From the NCBI RefSeq assembly GCF_010093535.1, contig NW_022985166.1, positions 1,212,003 through 1,276,002 on the forward strand: a stretch of 64,000 bases of DNA. The letters are read 5' to 3'. The translations under genes and the position numbers were made by a program. Numbering within the stretch: position 1 is the first letter of the stretch; each line of letters starts with the position of its first letter. The notes under the pieces are model-generated. The model did not search any database, was not told the origin of the DNA, and was given only the letters and a program-made list of their open reading frames with translations. The DNA comes from Lindgomyces ingoldianus (Eukaryota; Ascomycota; Dothideomycetes; Pleosporales; Lindgomycetaceae). Shown one piece after another: positions 46,152 to 58,552 of this stretch.

Positions 46152-46159
46152 CTCGGCTA

Positions 46160-47880
46160 TGTAACCGTCAATTATACACCCATCCGCGACAATTCCATCT
46201 CCTCGGGTCGCAATCCTTAGTTTTAATCCGCAACCCCCATCCTCCACTCAACTGAGCTAAGTAATACTTGTCCGTGATTAGCTTGGTGACGTCTCGTAAA
46301 CGCATAAAGACCTGGAAGTCCAAAATCGAGACTTTTCCGCACAACGCCGGCGGTCAGAAGTGCAGTTTTAAGGTTCATGGCAATGACTTGAAGGCGGAGC
46401 TAGAATACCTTAGGGATCTGGCGATTTCAGCCAAGAATTGGGAAGGATTCTCTTGTAGTGTGCGAACTAGTTCGATGAGTCCCATTAGCGATGGATCGCA
46501 TGTGATAAGAAAGGAATCAAGAGATGAAGGATATTAACAAATTAAAAGAGAAGAAGAATAATGTGGGATGTTAGGGAAATAGCAATCTCCGGGCTATGCC
46601 CTACCTAGGTTCCAGCATTTGTCAGGGCCGCACGCGCATTCATCCATTTGTCGGTGTCAAGTCTCATTCGTCAAATGAAGTGTGAAACGCGATTCAGAAA
46701 TGAGCGATCGATCCCAATGCCGCGTTTTTGTTTCGGCTCGGCTCGGCTCGGCTCGGCGTGCCGCAAATCCCCCCACTTTTAAGCTCTGTGATTCGTCAAT
46801 CCACATGGCATTCATGGAAGCTAGGTATTTTTGGGAAAGGAAACAATGGGACGCTAATTCAAGCTTGTACTTGAGTTTACAGTGCTGAGAAGTACACGGT
46901 ATCGATTTCTAGGGAATAGAACTGCATCGAAACATCAGCATGGTGAAGATAGCAGTTGGCCACGAAGTGATTTATTATTGGTCCTTGTCATGGAAAGTGT
47001 GGCACCCAATAGGTGTGGGAGTTGTTGAAATGAGGCAAAGCCCGCTTGCGATCCCGCTGCCGCTGCCGTCGCTCCAATGCAAACGATCAGCAAAACCGGA
47101 CGAAAAAGATACAGCTGACTACATACGTTGGGTTTGGATCAAAAACATGCACTTTTGCAGCGCAGTCAATATGAGGGCTTCTGCCTATCCCTGTGTTTCG
47201 CGTTTCAGTGAAAAATGTCACAGGATCTTCACGGTCCGCGCGGCTAAAGACTTAGGAGATAATCTCTTCTCTACATTTGGCGAGTGATGCAACTCTAACC
47301 TGGAGAATTCTGCGTTGGGCGGACAGCTCCATCAGCAGGCTGAAGAAATTTTCAATCGTTGCATGAGCCTAGACTGCAGAGGTCCTTCAGTGGACGAAAC
47401 CAAGCCGGGAAGCAAGAACACGATTAGGTCTTCTTTGGTTAGCTGTGGCCTTTCACAGCATTCTATCCACCCTTCAGAAATAACCCAACGGATCTCAGCT
47501 GGCACCCTCTGGACTTTGTAAAGACGACGAACGCTGCGTAACTAGAGGGTCTCGCATAAATTCCCGGGCAGACCCCTAGGAGCTACTCACCTGGGTGCTT
47601 GCATTAGCCCGGGTTAACTTTTCAAAAGGGTCAGGCTTCAACAGGGATAGTTCTACTGCGCCGACCGCGCGAAGCTTCCCTCCTGAAGAGGTACTTATTA
47701 AGGCCATAAGTTTCTGGCCGAATCAGAATTATGCTAAATATTAACGCGTTTGAGCGTTGCTTAACTCTGCCCAGGTTACCTATGTATGGAGAGCCTAAGC
47801 CCTGAATTTGGGGCGGGTGGGTCGATTGCGGCTGCAAGCAGTAAGCTGGGTCGCAGCGTTAACTTCTCCTTCACGCCGGG
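46160..47880. other. Gene-poor stretch with weak coding fragments
   Basis: Plus-strand frames 46268-46537 and 46940-47287 have plausible composition but no ATG in good context (first) and no domain (second). They may be gene remnants. A short pentanucleotide repeat (CGGCT)n lies at about 46734-46757. Confidence 0.35.
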
Positions 47881-49224
47881 CGTTAGCGAACCATATCGTC
47901 AACAATATAACATGTTCTTTCGCTAGAATTGGCAAGATACTAGAAAGGATAGAAGTAATTATGGCGTAATGCGAGACGTCCGTCAGAGAACGAGGAGCAT
48001 TACTATTTGAACACGAGGTCGGGACACTGTCTCGAAAGAATTATAGGAATCCAACCGTCTGTCTAGCTGCGCATCACCTACTTCGACTCAATAAAAATGG
48101 GTGTGAGGAAATCCATCTGTAGGCACAGGCGCACAGCCAGCGCAAATGCTGCAAAGATGGAGTATCATGAATAAAAGTGAGATTCCACAAGTACGAACAG
48201 GTGCACAGTCAGCACGGATGCTGCTAAGATGGGTATCATGCTGCCATTAATGTGGAGTTTATCGGTACTAGCGACTCGAGGTGTCTCGAGGAGAATAGTG
48301 CTGAGGACAGAGGAGGCCGAAACTCAAGAGAAACAGACGCATTTTGGGCATGACTATCTTCTCAAAATAGGGAGAAAGGCCATCTTGAATAAGGAAAGGA
48401 TTCCAAGAGTGAAATTGTGCCTATGGCCAACGAGGCTTTATCGCCAGCGAGGTTCTATTGTGACAGATGCCCAGGAAGAGGGTCGAATCAGGCCTGACCC
48501 TCAATCTTCTCGATCTCTGGTTGGAGCATAGGCATGGCCGTGTCTGTGCGCAGGCTTGGCATGGCCATGTGCATGGCCATGTGCGCAGGCTTGGCATGGC
48601 CACGCGCCCAGGCTTGGCATGGCTATGTGCGCAGGCTTGGCATGGCCATATGCGCAGGCTTGGTTTCGCGTTCGTTGAAATAGGCAATGGTCTGTGCGCA
48701 GGCGATTGATCAATGGCCAAAGAGCTGCAAACTACGACACTTAAATTCTCCTGCACCTCGCTCTTGTCAACTCTTCTGACCAAGCTTCTCCGCCTCTGCA
48801 CTTCTGTCGTCTTTCCTTGCCACAATTTTTGCTCCCGTCTCCTCTTCTACATAATTAATACCTACTGCATCCAACTTTATTCGAGCTCCCCCCAGTCGGC
48901 TGTGAACAAGCTCGCCCAGCTCAACAAACGCCTTTCCAACCGTGTAGCTCATCGTGCAGAACGGACCTCCACACACCCCTGCCCTCTGCTCGTCTTTGGA
49001 GTTCGACGATTAATTACGACTCAGGCTCGCTCTATTAGGTGAATATGCTTCCACTCGCAATGCATGTCCGCAAAGCCAACATCCCTTCTTGTAAGGCTGC
49101 GGCAATGCAATGCGATCGCTGTTTCCCTCTGACTCGTATTCAGAACATTAAAAGAGCGGTCTCGAGGGCCACACCAGACTTCGTCTACTCGCCCTTTCCC
49201 AGGTAATTCACTACCTATCCACCG
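47881..49224. other. Gene-poor stretch with two minisatellite-like repeats
   Basis: Holds an imperfect duplication of about 45 bp (48125-48169 and 48197-48240, period 72) and a 23-bp minisatellite (separate entry). A short minus-strand frame (ATG near 48952, 61 residues, ending Glu/Lys-rich) looks protein-like but is unsupported. Confidence 0.4.
48531..48663 (+). repeat. 23-bp minisatellite (GCAGGCTTGGCATGGCCATG... units)
   Basis: About five units with period 23. One copy carries an extra 12-bp internal repeat of ATGGCCATGTGC. Because 23 is not a multiple of three, all frames through it are open on both strands, which explains the several overlapping frames here. It is not coding evidence. 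Confidence 0.85.
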
Positions 49225-50409
49225 ATGAAGCTTCCCAAATCACGAGCGCCTGGTCCACCATCACCACCACTCCCCTCCTCACCCTCTAAACGGATACCCG
49301 GCGCAATCAACCCCCAAATGAACACAATACCCATGGGCGAAGCCGAAAAATCACATTGTGAGTTTCTCCCAGGCTTGATGTTACATGTGCCAAGACCTGA
49401 TGAGCGGCCTCCCAAGACCGGCTGTGCTGGCCGACACAACTTACTTAGTGATGTCTGACCTTGATGTAGCACCGAAATCCCACCACATAACCACACAGGA
49501 CGATGTCAAGGATACTATCGAGAGTGTCGGCCCGCCGACGTATGGTATGAGAAGCGACCCCGAGGCTCCTCTCCGCCCATCGTTGCCGGAGAGCTGCCGC
49601 ATGGATTCCCACGAGGACCTTATCATCTACGACCCAAAACCTACGCGACGAAAACCGAAACATAGGCACCGGATAAAACACGCGTGGGAAGGGCTATTGA
49701 TCTATCTGAAGTCAAGAACACGCAAGTTATGGAAGCGTCCTAAGCGTTATGCTTATTCCGATGGCGAGGACAATCCATTCGTTAAGACTATTCAAGTCGC
49801 TTTCCTCAATGCCGATAGCAATAAGGAAAAACACCGTTACGCCATAGCCCTATTTGATACGGGCAATCCCAAGAATCTCATCTCACCGGCATTTGCAGCA
49901 ATATTCGGCCTACAATTCGAAGCACGGGATGGGGAGGTCATTGTCGAGAGCTTTGGCGGGGGGCAGTACATTTCGATAGCAAAAATTCATGGAAGGTTTG
50001 CATGCAGAGGGAACACTTCCGGCAGTCCGCTCTTCTTCCACCCGAAGTTCATGGATGCGGAATTTGAAGTTTCTCAAGACACGGAGGTCTTTGACATCAT
50101 CATCGGTTCAAAAACCATCTACGATAATAACATCATGGAAATGCGCCCTGATTTTGCGGCTACTGGCTTTCGCAAAAAGCCACCTACCTATACTAGTATG
50201 TCAGCCTTGAGCATGCCGAAGCTCCGACTAACAACTAGTGTCTTAGAAGCCGAAGCAAAAACAATTGAGGAAGAGGCTAAGAGGAGAAGAGAAGAGAATG
50301 ACGCGCGCAAGAGAGCGTTGCGAGATGAAAAGGTCTGTGTTGCTCGCCTTTGGCTTAGACGTGGTCTAATTTCCACTAGGCCAAACTAGAAAAGTCGAAA
50401 CATCCTTAG
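49225..50409 (+). CDS. Retropepsin-like aspartic protease domain protein
   Basis: Three exons: 49225-49357, 49449-50332 and 50380-50409, with introns of 91 bp (GTGAGT...TTAG) and 47 bp (GTCTGT...CTAG), keeping one frame of 348 residues. The middle has a retroviral-type aspartic protease core: AIALFDTGNPKNLIS with the catalytic Asp-Thr-Gly at about residues 181-183, then a Gly-rich flap-like segment (FGGGQYIS) and DIIIGSKTIYDNNI, where ILG-type residues are expected. The N-terminus is Pro/Ser-rich and basic; the C-terminus is a Glu/Lys/Arg coiled coil. A single protease domain would have to dimerise to be active. There is no neighbouring gag or RT and no stop codons, so it looks like a host gene and not part of a live element. 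Its substrate is unknown. Confidence 0.72.
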
Positions 50410-51540
50410 GGATCACCTGCGCGCTTTCAATCCTTTGCGCACTATACGCATTAGACGGAGAACTGTTCGACTTGGAATAAAGGTGATGTACATACACGTC
50501 GTTATACCCCGGCGATCCATCCTCTAAGTCGGCTAGACTATAAAAGTGCCAGCCACAAAAGTTCGTCCTCTGAGTGCTCTCCTTCATTTTTATCCAGCTA
50601 GATACCACGACCTACTTACGACTTATTGTTGGGATGTTATGCCCTCGTATGCCTAATGGTTATTTTCCCGACCTCGATTTACAGGTGCGGTCAAACGTTC
50701 ATCCTCGCATCTTCTCATTTTATTCCGTTTTGTGCAAGATTTCATTTGTAATTCCACCATATGCTGTAATGATATTTCAACTGATGGGTGCAACGCATGA
50801 ATACCTCATATCCAGAGTGACCTTTGGGTCCAATCTCCGGCTTTGTTCACTTTAGTCGGCCGTCTCAATCCCTTTCAGTTCAAGTTAAATATTGAATCGG
50901 AGAGCCTTTGAGTGTCTCACGGTTTGAAAGAGTAGAATTGCGGATGGAATGGCACTTGGGCGAAGCTTGTGGGTTCTTTGGGTGGAGAAAATGCTGCACA
51001 AGGCGGGAGTTAGTACCCGGTCAATGTAGATTGATATCTGGGCGCGAGCCTGACGTACTACTGTTAGGAACATACAGACTTCCAACACATGACAATGGCG
51101 TTTGAAACAATAACGCGTTGTTTTCCTTGAGAACAGATCATTGTGATGGAGGTGGCCGACTTAGAGAGCTGATGACGCGACGACTTTACGTAGAAATAGC
51201 AAGTGCTCCTGATTAGTCAGCCCCCACGCATCCTCTCTGCTCCAGCAAACATAAGTCACCAAATCCCAAGCGCTCACGTAATGTCTGTCCAGGGACTCCC
51301 TCTTCGGGTTTAGTGCAGTCCCTGCGCTTATCCATATCGGGCATCGCTCCTCACCCCATCAACCCGCCGCTTTTGACGTCTATAAAATGCTCGCCCTCCC
51401 CTCGCCAGGCTTCCTCCCCTTCTCTTTCCCTTAATTCTCTAACCTGACCCCGGCTCCTCTGCTGCCGAGCGGTCCACCCCTTTCTACGCCTCGCCTGCCT
51501 GCTCCTCCCATCTCATCTCCGGCCACTAATCAAAAACTCG
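50410..51540. other. No convincing gene
   Basis: Small frames on both strands (minus 50366-50608 overlaps the end of the retropepsin gene; plus 50574-50855 and 50908-51105) have no domain. Around 51300-51530 the DNA turns C/T-rich, with TATAAAA at about 51381-51387, like a promoter and leader. Confidence 0.35.
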
Positions 51541-53220
51541 CTTTCAGCAATCAGCCAACATGCTGCGCGACTTTCCTAGTTTCCGCCTTATCGTTCTTTT
51601 TACCGCGGAAGGCTGTGATGCTGTTGATACGACTTCTGTGCAGACCTGGCGATCTAACAGCGTCAGTTAGGTTCGATTTAGGCTTTTAACTCTCATTTTT
51701 AGAACGTCTTCCCTCTACTTTGTTTTTGTTCTTTTCTAGTGCGCTGTTCTAGGGCCTTTCACATTTACTTTTGTTATTTACAATTCTACCTTTACGCCTC
51801 TCTAGCCTCCTTGTTACAAGCTCATAGTGAGGGTAACCTAATCTAGCTAGGATGCTGACCTGCTATCTTTCTTCTTCCTGCTCTAACAGCCACCGCCGCA
51901 ACTGGACCGGAGCTGAGCCTGCCCTACCCCTGGACCTATCCGCTAGTGCCAATCACGAAAATGCCTCATCTCCTGACGAGGGGAGAATCATGGCCCCGGG
52001 CGGAGCAGCATGTAGACCGTAGAGAGAAACGAGAGAAGATGGATCCGTTCCTTGCTGCTGTGCCCAGGTCCGAAATCCCGCCGTTGTTCTACCAGCCACG
52101 CCTCATAATTCGGTCTAACACGTCACATTCTGCGGCTTGCAACACCCCCCCCTAAACTAGATTAAGTTCGAGCAAGGGCCTAATCTAGTATGCATGAAAA
52201 AAGAGGACTGAAACCAGGGCAGCGCATTAGATTGCCCTTAGCTAGTGGAGGCGCAGTCCTTTAGCTAAACGTCGAGGACTACTATAGTGGGAGTGCGTGG
52301 TATCAACCCTGCAGCAGGAGGGAGCAAAATTCATGTGATATGAGGAAGGCTATACCCTCCGACGTGCGACGTATCAAATCAAAGAAATGCCTCGCCATTG
52401 TCTCCACTCGCCTTGCTGCGCCCTGGTGGATACCATACTAGCAATTGCTCTGCTGACTTCCTCCGTAAGATGGGCAAGCATCTTCCGTCCTAGGGTACGA
52501 ACCCAAGCGTAAGAGCAATGGGCCTCCTTCGGCATGGCCGTGACGGATCCCTTTAGTCTGCTTCAGCAAAATTGTTGGATTTGCCCCCTTCGCCATCTCC
52601 GAGCCCGTTTGGTCCACGGGTTCAGATGCTATTGGCAGCTGGAATCGGAATCAACGGATGTCCTGGGCATGCATCGCCCATCGAGTACTAGGATCGACTA
52701 TCAGCCCCCTTCTCACACGACGCACCTCTTAAGGGAGGTGCGATAAGCAGGGTAGACAAGCTGCAACCTGACGTAGCTCGCGCATGATTTTGGACCTGGG
52801 ACAAAGTCCCAATCCCTTACAGCACTATTATAGGATGGTGAAAAGTTGCAGCAAAGGATATCTCTACTGTATAGGCTTTTTTATACCTAGAAAGAACTAC
52901 TCTGCCTAGATATTTCTCTATAGAGGTTAGGAAAAGGAGAAGAGGTAACTTAGGTGTTCCACTATAAGCCAGTGCTCTAAGATGGGATCTTGCTAATCTT
53001 GCTATTATGCCTAGGCTGCGGGCGGTAAGAACCCTGCTGTAAGAGGGTAGAGCAGTGCTCATGCGTTGTAATCTCTTAGCTAGATTTATGTGCTTTACAC
53101 AGCTACTGCAAATAATTAGAGCTGGCAACAGGGAGTGCTTATTATCTAGTGGGCATAGGTACGAATCCAGCAGCTAAGAAGTCTGGTTATGCAGAGGAGA
53201 CTAAGTTAGGGAGGTAGATA
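51541..53220. other. Unassigned stretch; short coding-like pieces
   Basis: A 36-codon frame opens at the ATG at 51560 after a C/T-rich leader. Around 51890-52150 coding-like text is broken by stops. From 52800 the sequence turns AT-rich and RIP-like. No family recognised. Confidence 0.3.
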
Positions 53221-53224
53221 GAGC

Positions 53225-53355
53225 AAAAGGCGCGAGTATATAAAGCGGCCTACATTCTTAGTTATATTTTCTACCTCACTTTGTCTCCATCTTCTGCTCT
53301 GCTGTATAGTTATTAATTACTTATAACTGCCCACCTTAACTACATAACTATTAAA
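53225..53355 (+). promoter_or_regulatory. Candidate promoter with TATA box
   Basis: GTATATAAAG near 53236-53245 lies about 115 bp before the ATG of the degraded frame at 53356, and a C/T-rich leader follows. Consistent with a core promoter; not tested. Confidence 0.4.
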
Positions 53356-54215
53356 ATGTATACTACTTTCTCCTCTAAGTCCTAGCAGACGGCTGTCTAT
53401 ACCCATACAAACACAGCACCTTGTCTTCCACCAGCCTACAACTGTCACTCTGCTAAACCCCTAAGTGGAAAAAGCGGGGCAGGCTGGCACTGTAGCAATT
53501 AGGATACAACTTTAAAATCCCCTAACTTAACACAAGTTGTGGATCTTACAGGTAACAATAAAAGTAATAAACCCTATGCCAGCTACGCCTACTACGCTAA
53601 GGATAGGAATAATAGCGATACTAAAGACCTCCTATCTAGTAAACAAATCCTACGCAAGGAGAACTAGAAGAGAGCTCTAAGTCCTAAGCAGAAAATCAAC
53701 AAACCTACTCACAGCAGCAATCCAGCAGCACAGCCAGGTCCTAAATCACTAAATAATAAAAATAGCTATTTAAGTTACTCTTAAAGACGCCAACTTTACT
53801 AAACTTTAGATCCAACCACACAAGCAGCTAGAGGGGGTTCAATTAAGGCTAGTGGTGTAAGGACGGAGCTCTGTACCACTACGCCAATACAACCAAAAAG
53901 GTGCGAATAATCAACCAACAGTTAATTATTGCGTACAGAATAGTATATATACCCGTCGCACGTAAGCACCATCTCGGCCTTACAAGTGGTATGTATGCAT
54001 TGTATCATTATAATACTACTACCTTAGGCGATTACACCTAACAGCATACAGAAGGTTCTGCCGCGACAAGATATTATCATCCTAAAAATAGTTGCAGCTA
54101 AACAAAAGACAGCTACACAGGGTCTACACCTATCTTAGGGATACTTGCCGAAACGAATAGCAAACTAGTCTAGAAAACTATGAAGCTAAATCCTCTACCT
54201 GTAACAATTAAGTGA
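53356..54215 (+). pseudogene. Degraded Ser/Asn/Lys-rich frame cut by a solo-LTR-like element
   Basis: From the ATG at 53356 a frame of normal codons runs on with several TAG/TAA stops at former Gln or Trp codons (mild RIP). At 53856 a 129-bp element interrupts it. Removing the element and one AGTGG duplication restores the frame, which goes on to a TGA at 54213. The protein was low-complexity (Asn, Lys, Ser, Thr, Gln), with no recognisable domain. It could be the N-terminal part of a retrotransposon gag or of an accessory gene, perhaps linked to the coding pieces downstream. Confidence 0.55.
53856..53984. repeat. Solo-LTR-like short element, 129-bp copy
   Basis: TGTAAGGACGG...CGGCCTTACA, flanked by perfect AGTGG repeats (53851-53855, 53985-53989). 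Near-identical to 32554-32706 apart from four transitions and the 24-bp end duplication there. Confidence 0.9.
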
Positions 54216-54495
54216 ATGCGCGATGGAAGCCTTAACAATAACTCTGCTAACATAAGCAGTAGTAGACTAGGTAAGAATTAAGGTAGGAGATCCTGGCTAT
54301 TTTAGTTCTGTAAACACAGCTTGCTTACGACAACCTAGAAAAACGAATGATCCAAGATGGCGATGATGGCAACAGACCCACTGTGAATGGCGAAGTCCGT
54401 GATGCTATTCAAACAAACGGTGGGCCTGGCACTTGCCATCATTCAGGCAGCGTTGTCAACAGTGGGGAGAACCCCAGCTCTGGGCCACTAGCGAT

Positions 54496-57400
54496 CAGGG
54501 CTTCCAACGAGGCGTAGTACTGTACGATTGGGCGATTTTGAGGCCTGTACGGGTGAGATTTTGGGTACGTTCGTACAACAGGGAGGAGGAGAGGTAGGTG
54601 TACGTATTGTAACTGTTACAGCTCACGTGATCTGTACAAGTAGTACAATTTAATTAAAGTACACTGTACTCTAGTTAAAACAGCTAAGATTATAGGTCTC
54701 TAGAGACATAAGATTAAGGTCTAATTAACTATAAGATAACTAATTCTCCCTAGTAATAAGAGCAAAGAGGTCTAAAAGCTTGCTACTTACTACCTTATGC
54801 TGTAGCTAGTTCTTCTAGAGTTAAATAGCCTTAATTATTACACTTTTTAGTAAGCCTTAATTATTAGTTACTATATAACTAGCTGCGCTAAAACACCTCT
54901 TACACTTGCAACTAGTAGCTAGGATAGTAAAGAAATTAAAGGCAATCTTAAAAAGAATAGGATAGGCTATTTTGCCTCTAGTAAGCCACTATTATAGAGG
55001 TTCTCTGCGTAGTAAGGGGTAATCTTTATAGTAATTAGCTTTTATAGAGTTATAGTAAAGCTGCAGCTTATTTAACGCCTTCTTGCGCTTATGTAAGCGC
55101 TAATTTGTTATAAAAAAAAGGTTAACAGAAAGGCAAGCCTTATAATTATTATTATAATAGTTGCTACCTAGCAGCTTGTAACGCCTAAAAGATAATAGCT
55201 TATTCTTAACTTTATGCTTATCTTTAGCATCTAAATACTAGTTAAAGATTATCTTTATTAACCTAGTTACCTTATCTACCTAGCTTTTATAATACTGCTA
55301 GTAATCTTAAAACTAAAGTAAGCGTAATTAAGGGTTAAAGATAGTAGCAACTGCGTAGTATAAGACTAGTAAATTAAGGATTAGTTTACCTTAGTAAGTA
55401 GTAAGCTTTTAATAGCTAAACTTAACAGTGTTTTTAAAGTACAAGTTGCTTAGCTTATTAGTAGTAATTACTCTTATTTAATTAAGGTAGATTTAGAGGC
55501 ACTAAAGCTCTATTATAGTCCTTTATAGTAAGCTAGATAAGCCTTAGCCCTTAAGTCTTTTTATTATCTAATAGAACTTCTCTAAAAAGTTTTTAAAATG
55601 CTTAATCTTATCTTAATTATCTTTAGTAATAAGATCTACTAGGGTATTAAAGCTAGCTTATTAAGTCTTTTTATTAGCATTAGAAAAGCTTTTTTATTAC
55701 TGTTAAAAGCAACTAATAGCCTCTCTAAGCTTATAACAGTGTAATAGCATAAAGTAAACTAAGTGCTAGTGTACTCTACTATCACGCACTAGATTAAGCG
55801 TGCTAAACTGCTAAATTAAGTCCTCTTCTGCAATGTTAATTTAGAGAGTCTTAAAAAGCCTTATGCGCTTATGTAATGCTAGCACGCTGTTTATAAAGTT
55901 ATAAAGTTATCTAACAACTCTACACTTTTTATATAGCTTAAATTAATTATGTAGAGCAGCTCTAGTAAGCTTCTGCTTAAATTTTATAACACCTTTACTG
56001 TATATAATAGCTTTAACAACTACCTAGATTATATAGGCAGCGCAGCAGATTTAGTGCTGTTTATTAAGCTTATACAGCAGGTTAAGCTTCTTATTAAGGC
56101 TCTAAATAAGCTTGTTGTTGTTATTTAACACGTTATCCTTAACAAAGCAGCTAAATTTTAACGTAATATTATACTTATTAATAACAGCAGCTATCTTAGA
56201 GGCTTGCGCACTACTAGTATAGTTACTGTATAGGTTTTTAAAGCTAATTAAGAGGTCTTACTAAGCGTGTAAGGCATCTAGCTATTATTAGTTACAGAGT
56301 TCTTATAATAGTAGCTTGTGCGCGCATACTAACAAAGTAAGCTACTACTGTAAGGAAGGAAAGGTAGTTTCTAGAACACTATATATCTATGCTTAGCGTA
56401 ATTTTTAACAGCGTAGTAATTAGTATTATTTAAATCTCTTTCTTTTACTGCATAAGTGCAGCGTAGATATCCTTAGAGAGTGTAGTAGCAGAATATAGTA
56501 GAGCAGCAAAAAGATTTATGTAATTCTAGCTAATAAAACTATAGGTCTTTAATAAAATAGCCTTTTTAAATAACTAATCCTACACTATAACCTAGTTAAC
56601 TAGGGCACTGCGTAGAGGACCCTCCTGCTATAGTGTATAAGATAACCCCCGCAACAAGCCTGCTGCTCCTCTAGCTGCCTCCCATAGGTGCTGCAGTAGC
56701 TGTACACTATTAAGTAAAAGCTCTCTATTAATGTTAACCTTATGCTCCCTTAGTAGGTGCTAAATAATATAGTTATAGCTATCTACTACTTTTACAGCGC
56801 TTTAAAAGCCCTACTTATAACACTAACAGCAGAGCTAAAGGCAGATTACCTTGCCTTACTCCTCTAGAAGTGTTATATCTGCGCTATAAGCTTACACCTT
56901 TAACAGTGTATAATTGCCTTGCAAGGTAGTCTTATTCTTTACTTAGTAACCTAATTATGCTAAAGGCAACGCCTATTTTAAGTCTAATAGCTATATATTA
57001 TTCTAATTAATTATAAACTTAACGCTAGTGTTATAATTGCAGTTCTCTAAGAACTGCTGCAATTAATCTTTAGCTATAGACAGTGTACTATTGTAGGATA
57101 AGGCAAAAGACGCAGTGTAGAGGGCTTTTAACTTCTACAGCCTATAAGACTACGCAAAATAGATAATAAAGAGATCTAATTAACTAGATAAGGCTTATAA
57201 GGCAGTAAAACATGTAGATAGATAACTCTATAATAGAAAATAGTCTATAATAGGCATTTTTAAGACAACAGACTGTAGATAGATAGATTAAACCTTTTAA
57301 AAAGAGATTTAAGCGCCTTTACAAAACTTTTAGCTAATTAGAGCTCTAGAAGCTCTCCTGCAGACCTCCTGCTTACTAGAGTCCTCCTACTCCTCTAGAA

Positions 57401-57566
57401 TTGCTATAAAAACTTCCTAAAAGGGTAATACAATCTGTACTACGTACTGTACCTAGGGCATTATTAACTGTACGGTGCGGCTTACAAACTCAGTACGTTT
57501 GTACTGAACACGTGACTGTTACGGTTCACTTTGTACGGACCGTAGTACGGCCCGTTGGAAGCCCTG
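54496..57566 (-). mobile_element. Full-length hAT transposon, RIP-inactivated (3071 bp)
   Basis: Ends CAGGGCTTCCAACGAGGC and the inverse of CAGGGCTTCCAACGGGCC, flanked by the perfect 8-bp duplication CTAGCGAT (54488-54495, 57567-57574). About 3.07 kb, the right size for an autonomous hAT. The terminal about 130-150 bp on each side are GC-normal and the interior is RIP-converted. Parent type of the 732-bp derivative at 13205-13936. Confidence 0.93.
54750..57200 (-). pseudogene. hAT transposase, RIP-broken
   Basis: Reading the minus strand, hAT hallmarks survive in pieces: CCAAYII near 56035 (family RCxAHxxNL), followed by VKAIIYSKG, and later NLVRDSRVHxHLVYFMLLHCYKLREAI near 55730-55800 (family TRWxSxYxML). 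Stops of the TAG/TAA type and lost Trp codons show RIP. No functional protein. Confidence 0.75.
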
Positions 57567-57703
57567 CTAGCGATGTCCACAATTAGACTGAACGGGGCGA
57601 CATTAGGAATGGATATAAAGATGACGACATTCGGACCGTATACAGAGATGGAACGGCCAACGAGTCTGCACGGTCCCCTAGGGATCGAGCGTACACTCAC
57701 CCC

Positions 57704-58330
57704 TTGCCGCACGATATGACGGGGCACGAGACACAGAACAATGATAGAAATGTTTGTGGAATTGTCCAGTCACCCAGTGAACGCATTTGCAACTTCTCTA
57801 GTAGACACACTAAACACTTTAACGAGGATAGGGTAAGCGGAGAAGCTAAAAAGTCAACTTTGTCTAGCAACAACCCCCCTCACAGCCATACCAAAGAACA
57901 AGTCGCCGACAAGATTTTAAAGGAGAACACGTTTAGCAATGTCTGCGCAGGAAGTCCTACTAAGGTAGCAAGTAATAAAGGAGCTGATAATAAGTTTAAG
58001 AAATGTTAAGACTATAAGCTACAACAAAAGCTGCCCTCCTTTAAGAAGGCCTTAGATATAGATTATCCTCCTGTAACTGTCAGCCTCCCTAGATGCCTCC
58101 CTAGAAGCCTCCCTAAGGAGAATAAAATTATTAAAACAAGAAATAGATATTCTTAAACTGCTAAATAAAGTAAGCCTAAGATTCTTCTAAACTATCTCTA
58201 AAACACTTCTAACATGTCTTTTAGAAGATACTACTTCTGCTAGTGTTCTAGCTGCTAGACTTAGTAATGAAATAGACTTTGTGACCTGCCTACTAAAGGA
58301 GCAGCAAGCTTAATACGCTTCCCTCTAGAA
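57704..58330 (+). pseudogene. Degraded charged / coiled-coil frame
   Basis: An open plus frame from 57704 to 58009 (Asn/Ser/Lys-rich) continues after TAA with normal codons (LQQKLPSFKKALDIDYPP...) to about 58150. A further frame with KQEIDILKLLNKVSLRF and SNEIDFVTCLLKEQQA runs to about 58310. Stops are TAA/TAG at probable Gln codons. It looks like a mildly RIP-damaged coiled-coil protein gene lying directly before the BAH-like frame. Confidence 0.45.
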
Positions 58331-58552
58331 CAAGCCCTCACTACGCAATATTAGAGCTCTACCTTAGCAGATTCCTTGAACCTAGAAACGCTCTAGATCC
58401 CCCGTCCTACCGCCAGCACGCCCTGGTGGCGCCCCTTTACTGAATTCTAAACCAGACTTACGGGCGAGCTCTTTGACGAACAACAAGAGGGGTTAAAAAT
58501 TGGCCGTGCCCATCATTCGTAAGTACCGCTATCCTGACCCAACGTCACGCTT

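Larger units (their letters stand above)
54326..57718 (+). pseudogene. Coding frame split by the hAT element
   Basis: The plus frame beginning near 54326 after a possible CACAG acceptor (YDNLEKRMIQDGDDGNRP...) runs into the hAT element at 54496. After removing the element and one CTAGCGAT copy it continues as AMSTIRLNGATLGMDIKM and stops at TGA 57716-57718. Composition is normal, so the host sequence was unique or recent when the element landed. No domain recognised. It may belong to the same original gene as the pieces at 53356 and 57704. Confidence 0.5.

Noticed and set aside
48421..48825. Several open frames on both strands
   Set aside because: They run through the 23-bp minisatellite, whose period keeps all frames open.
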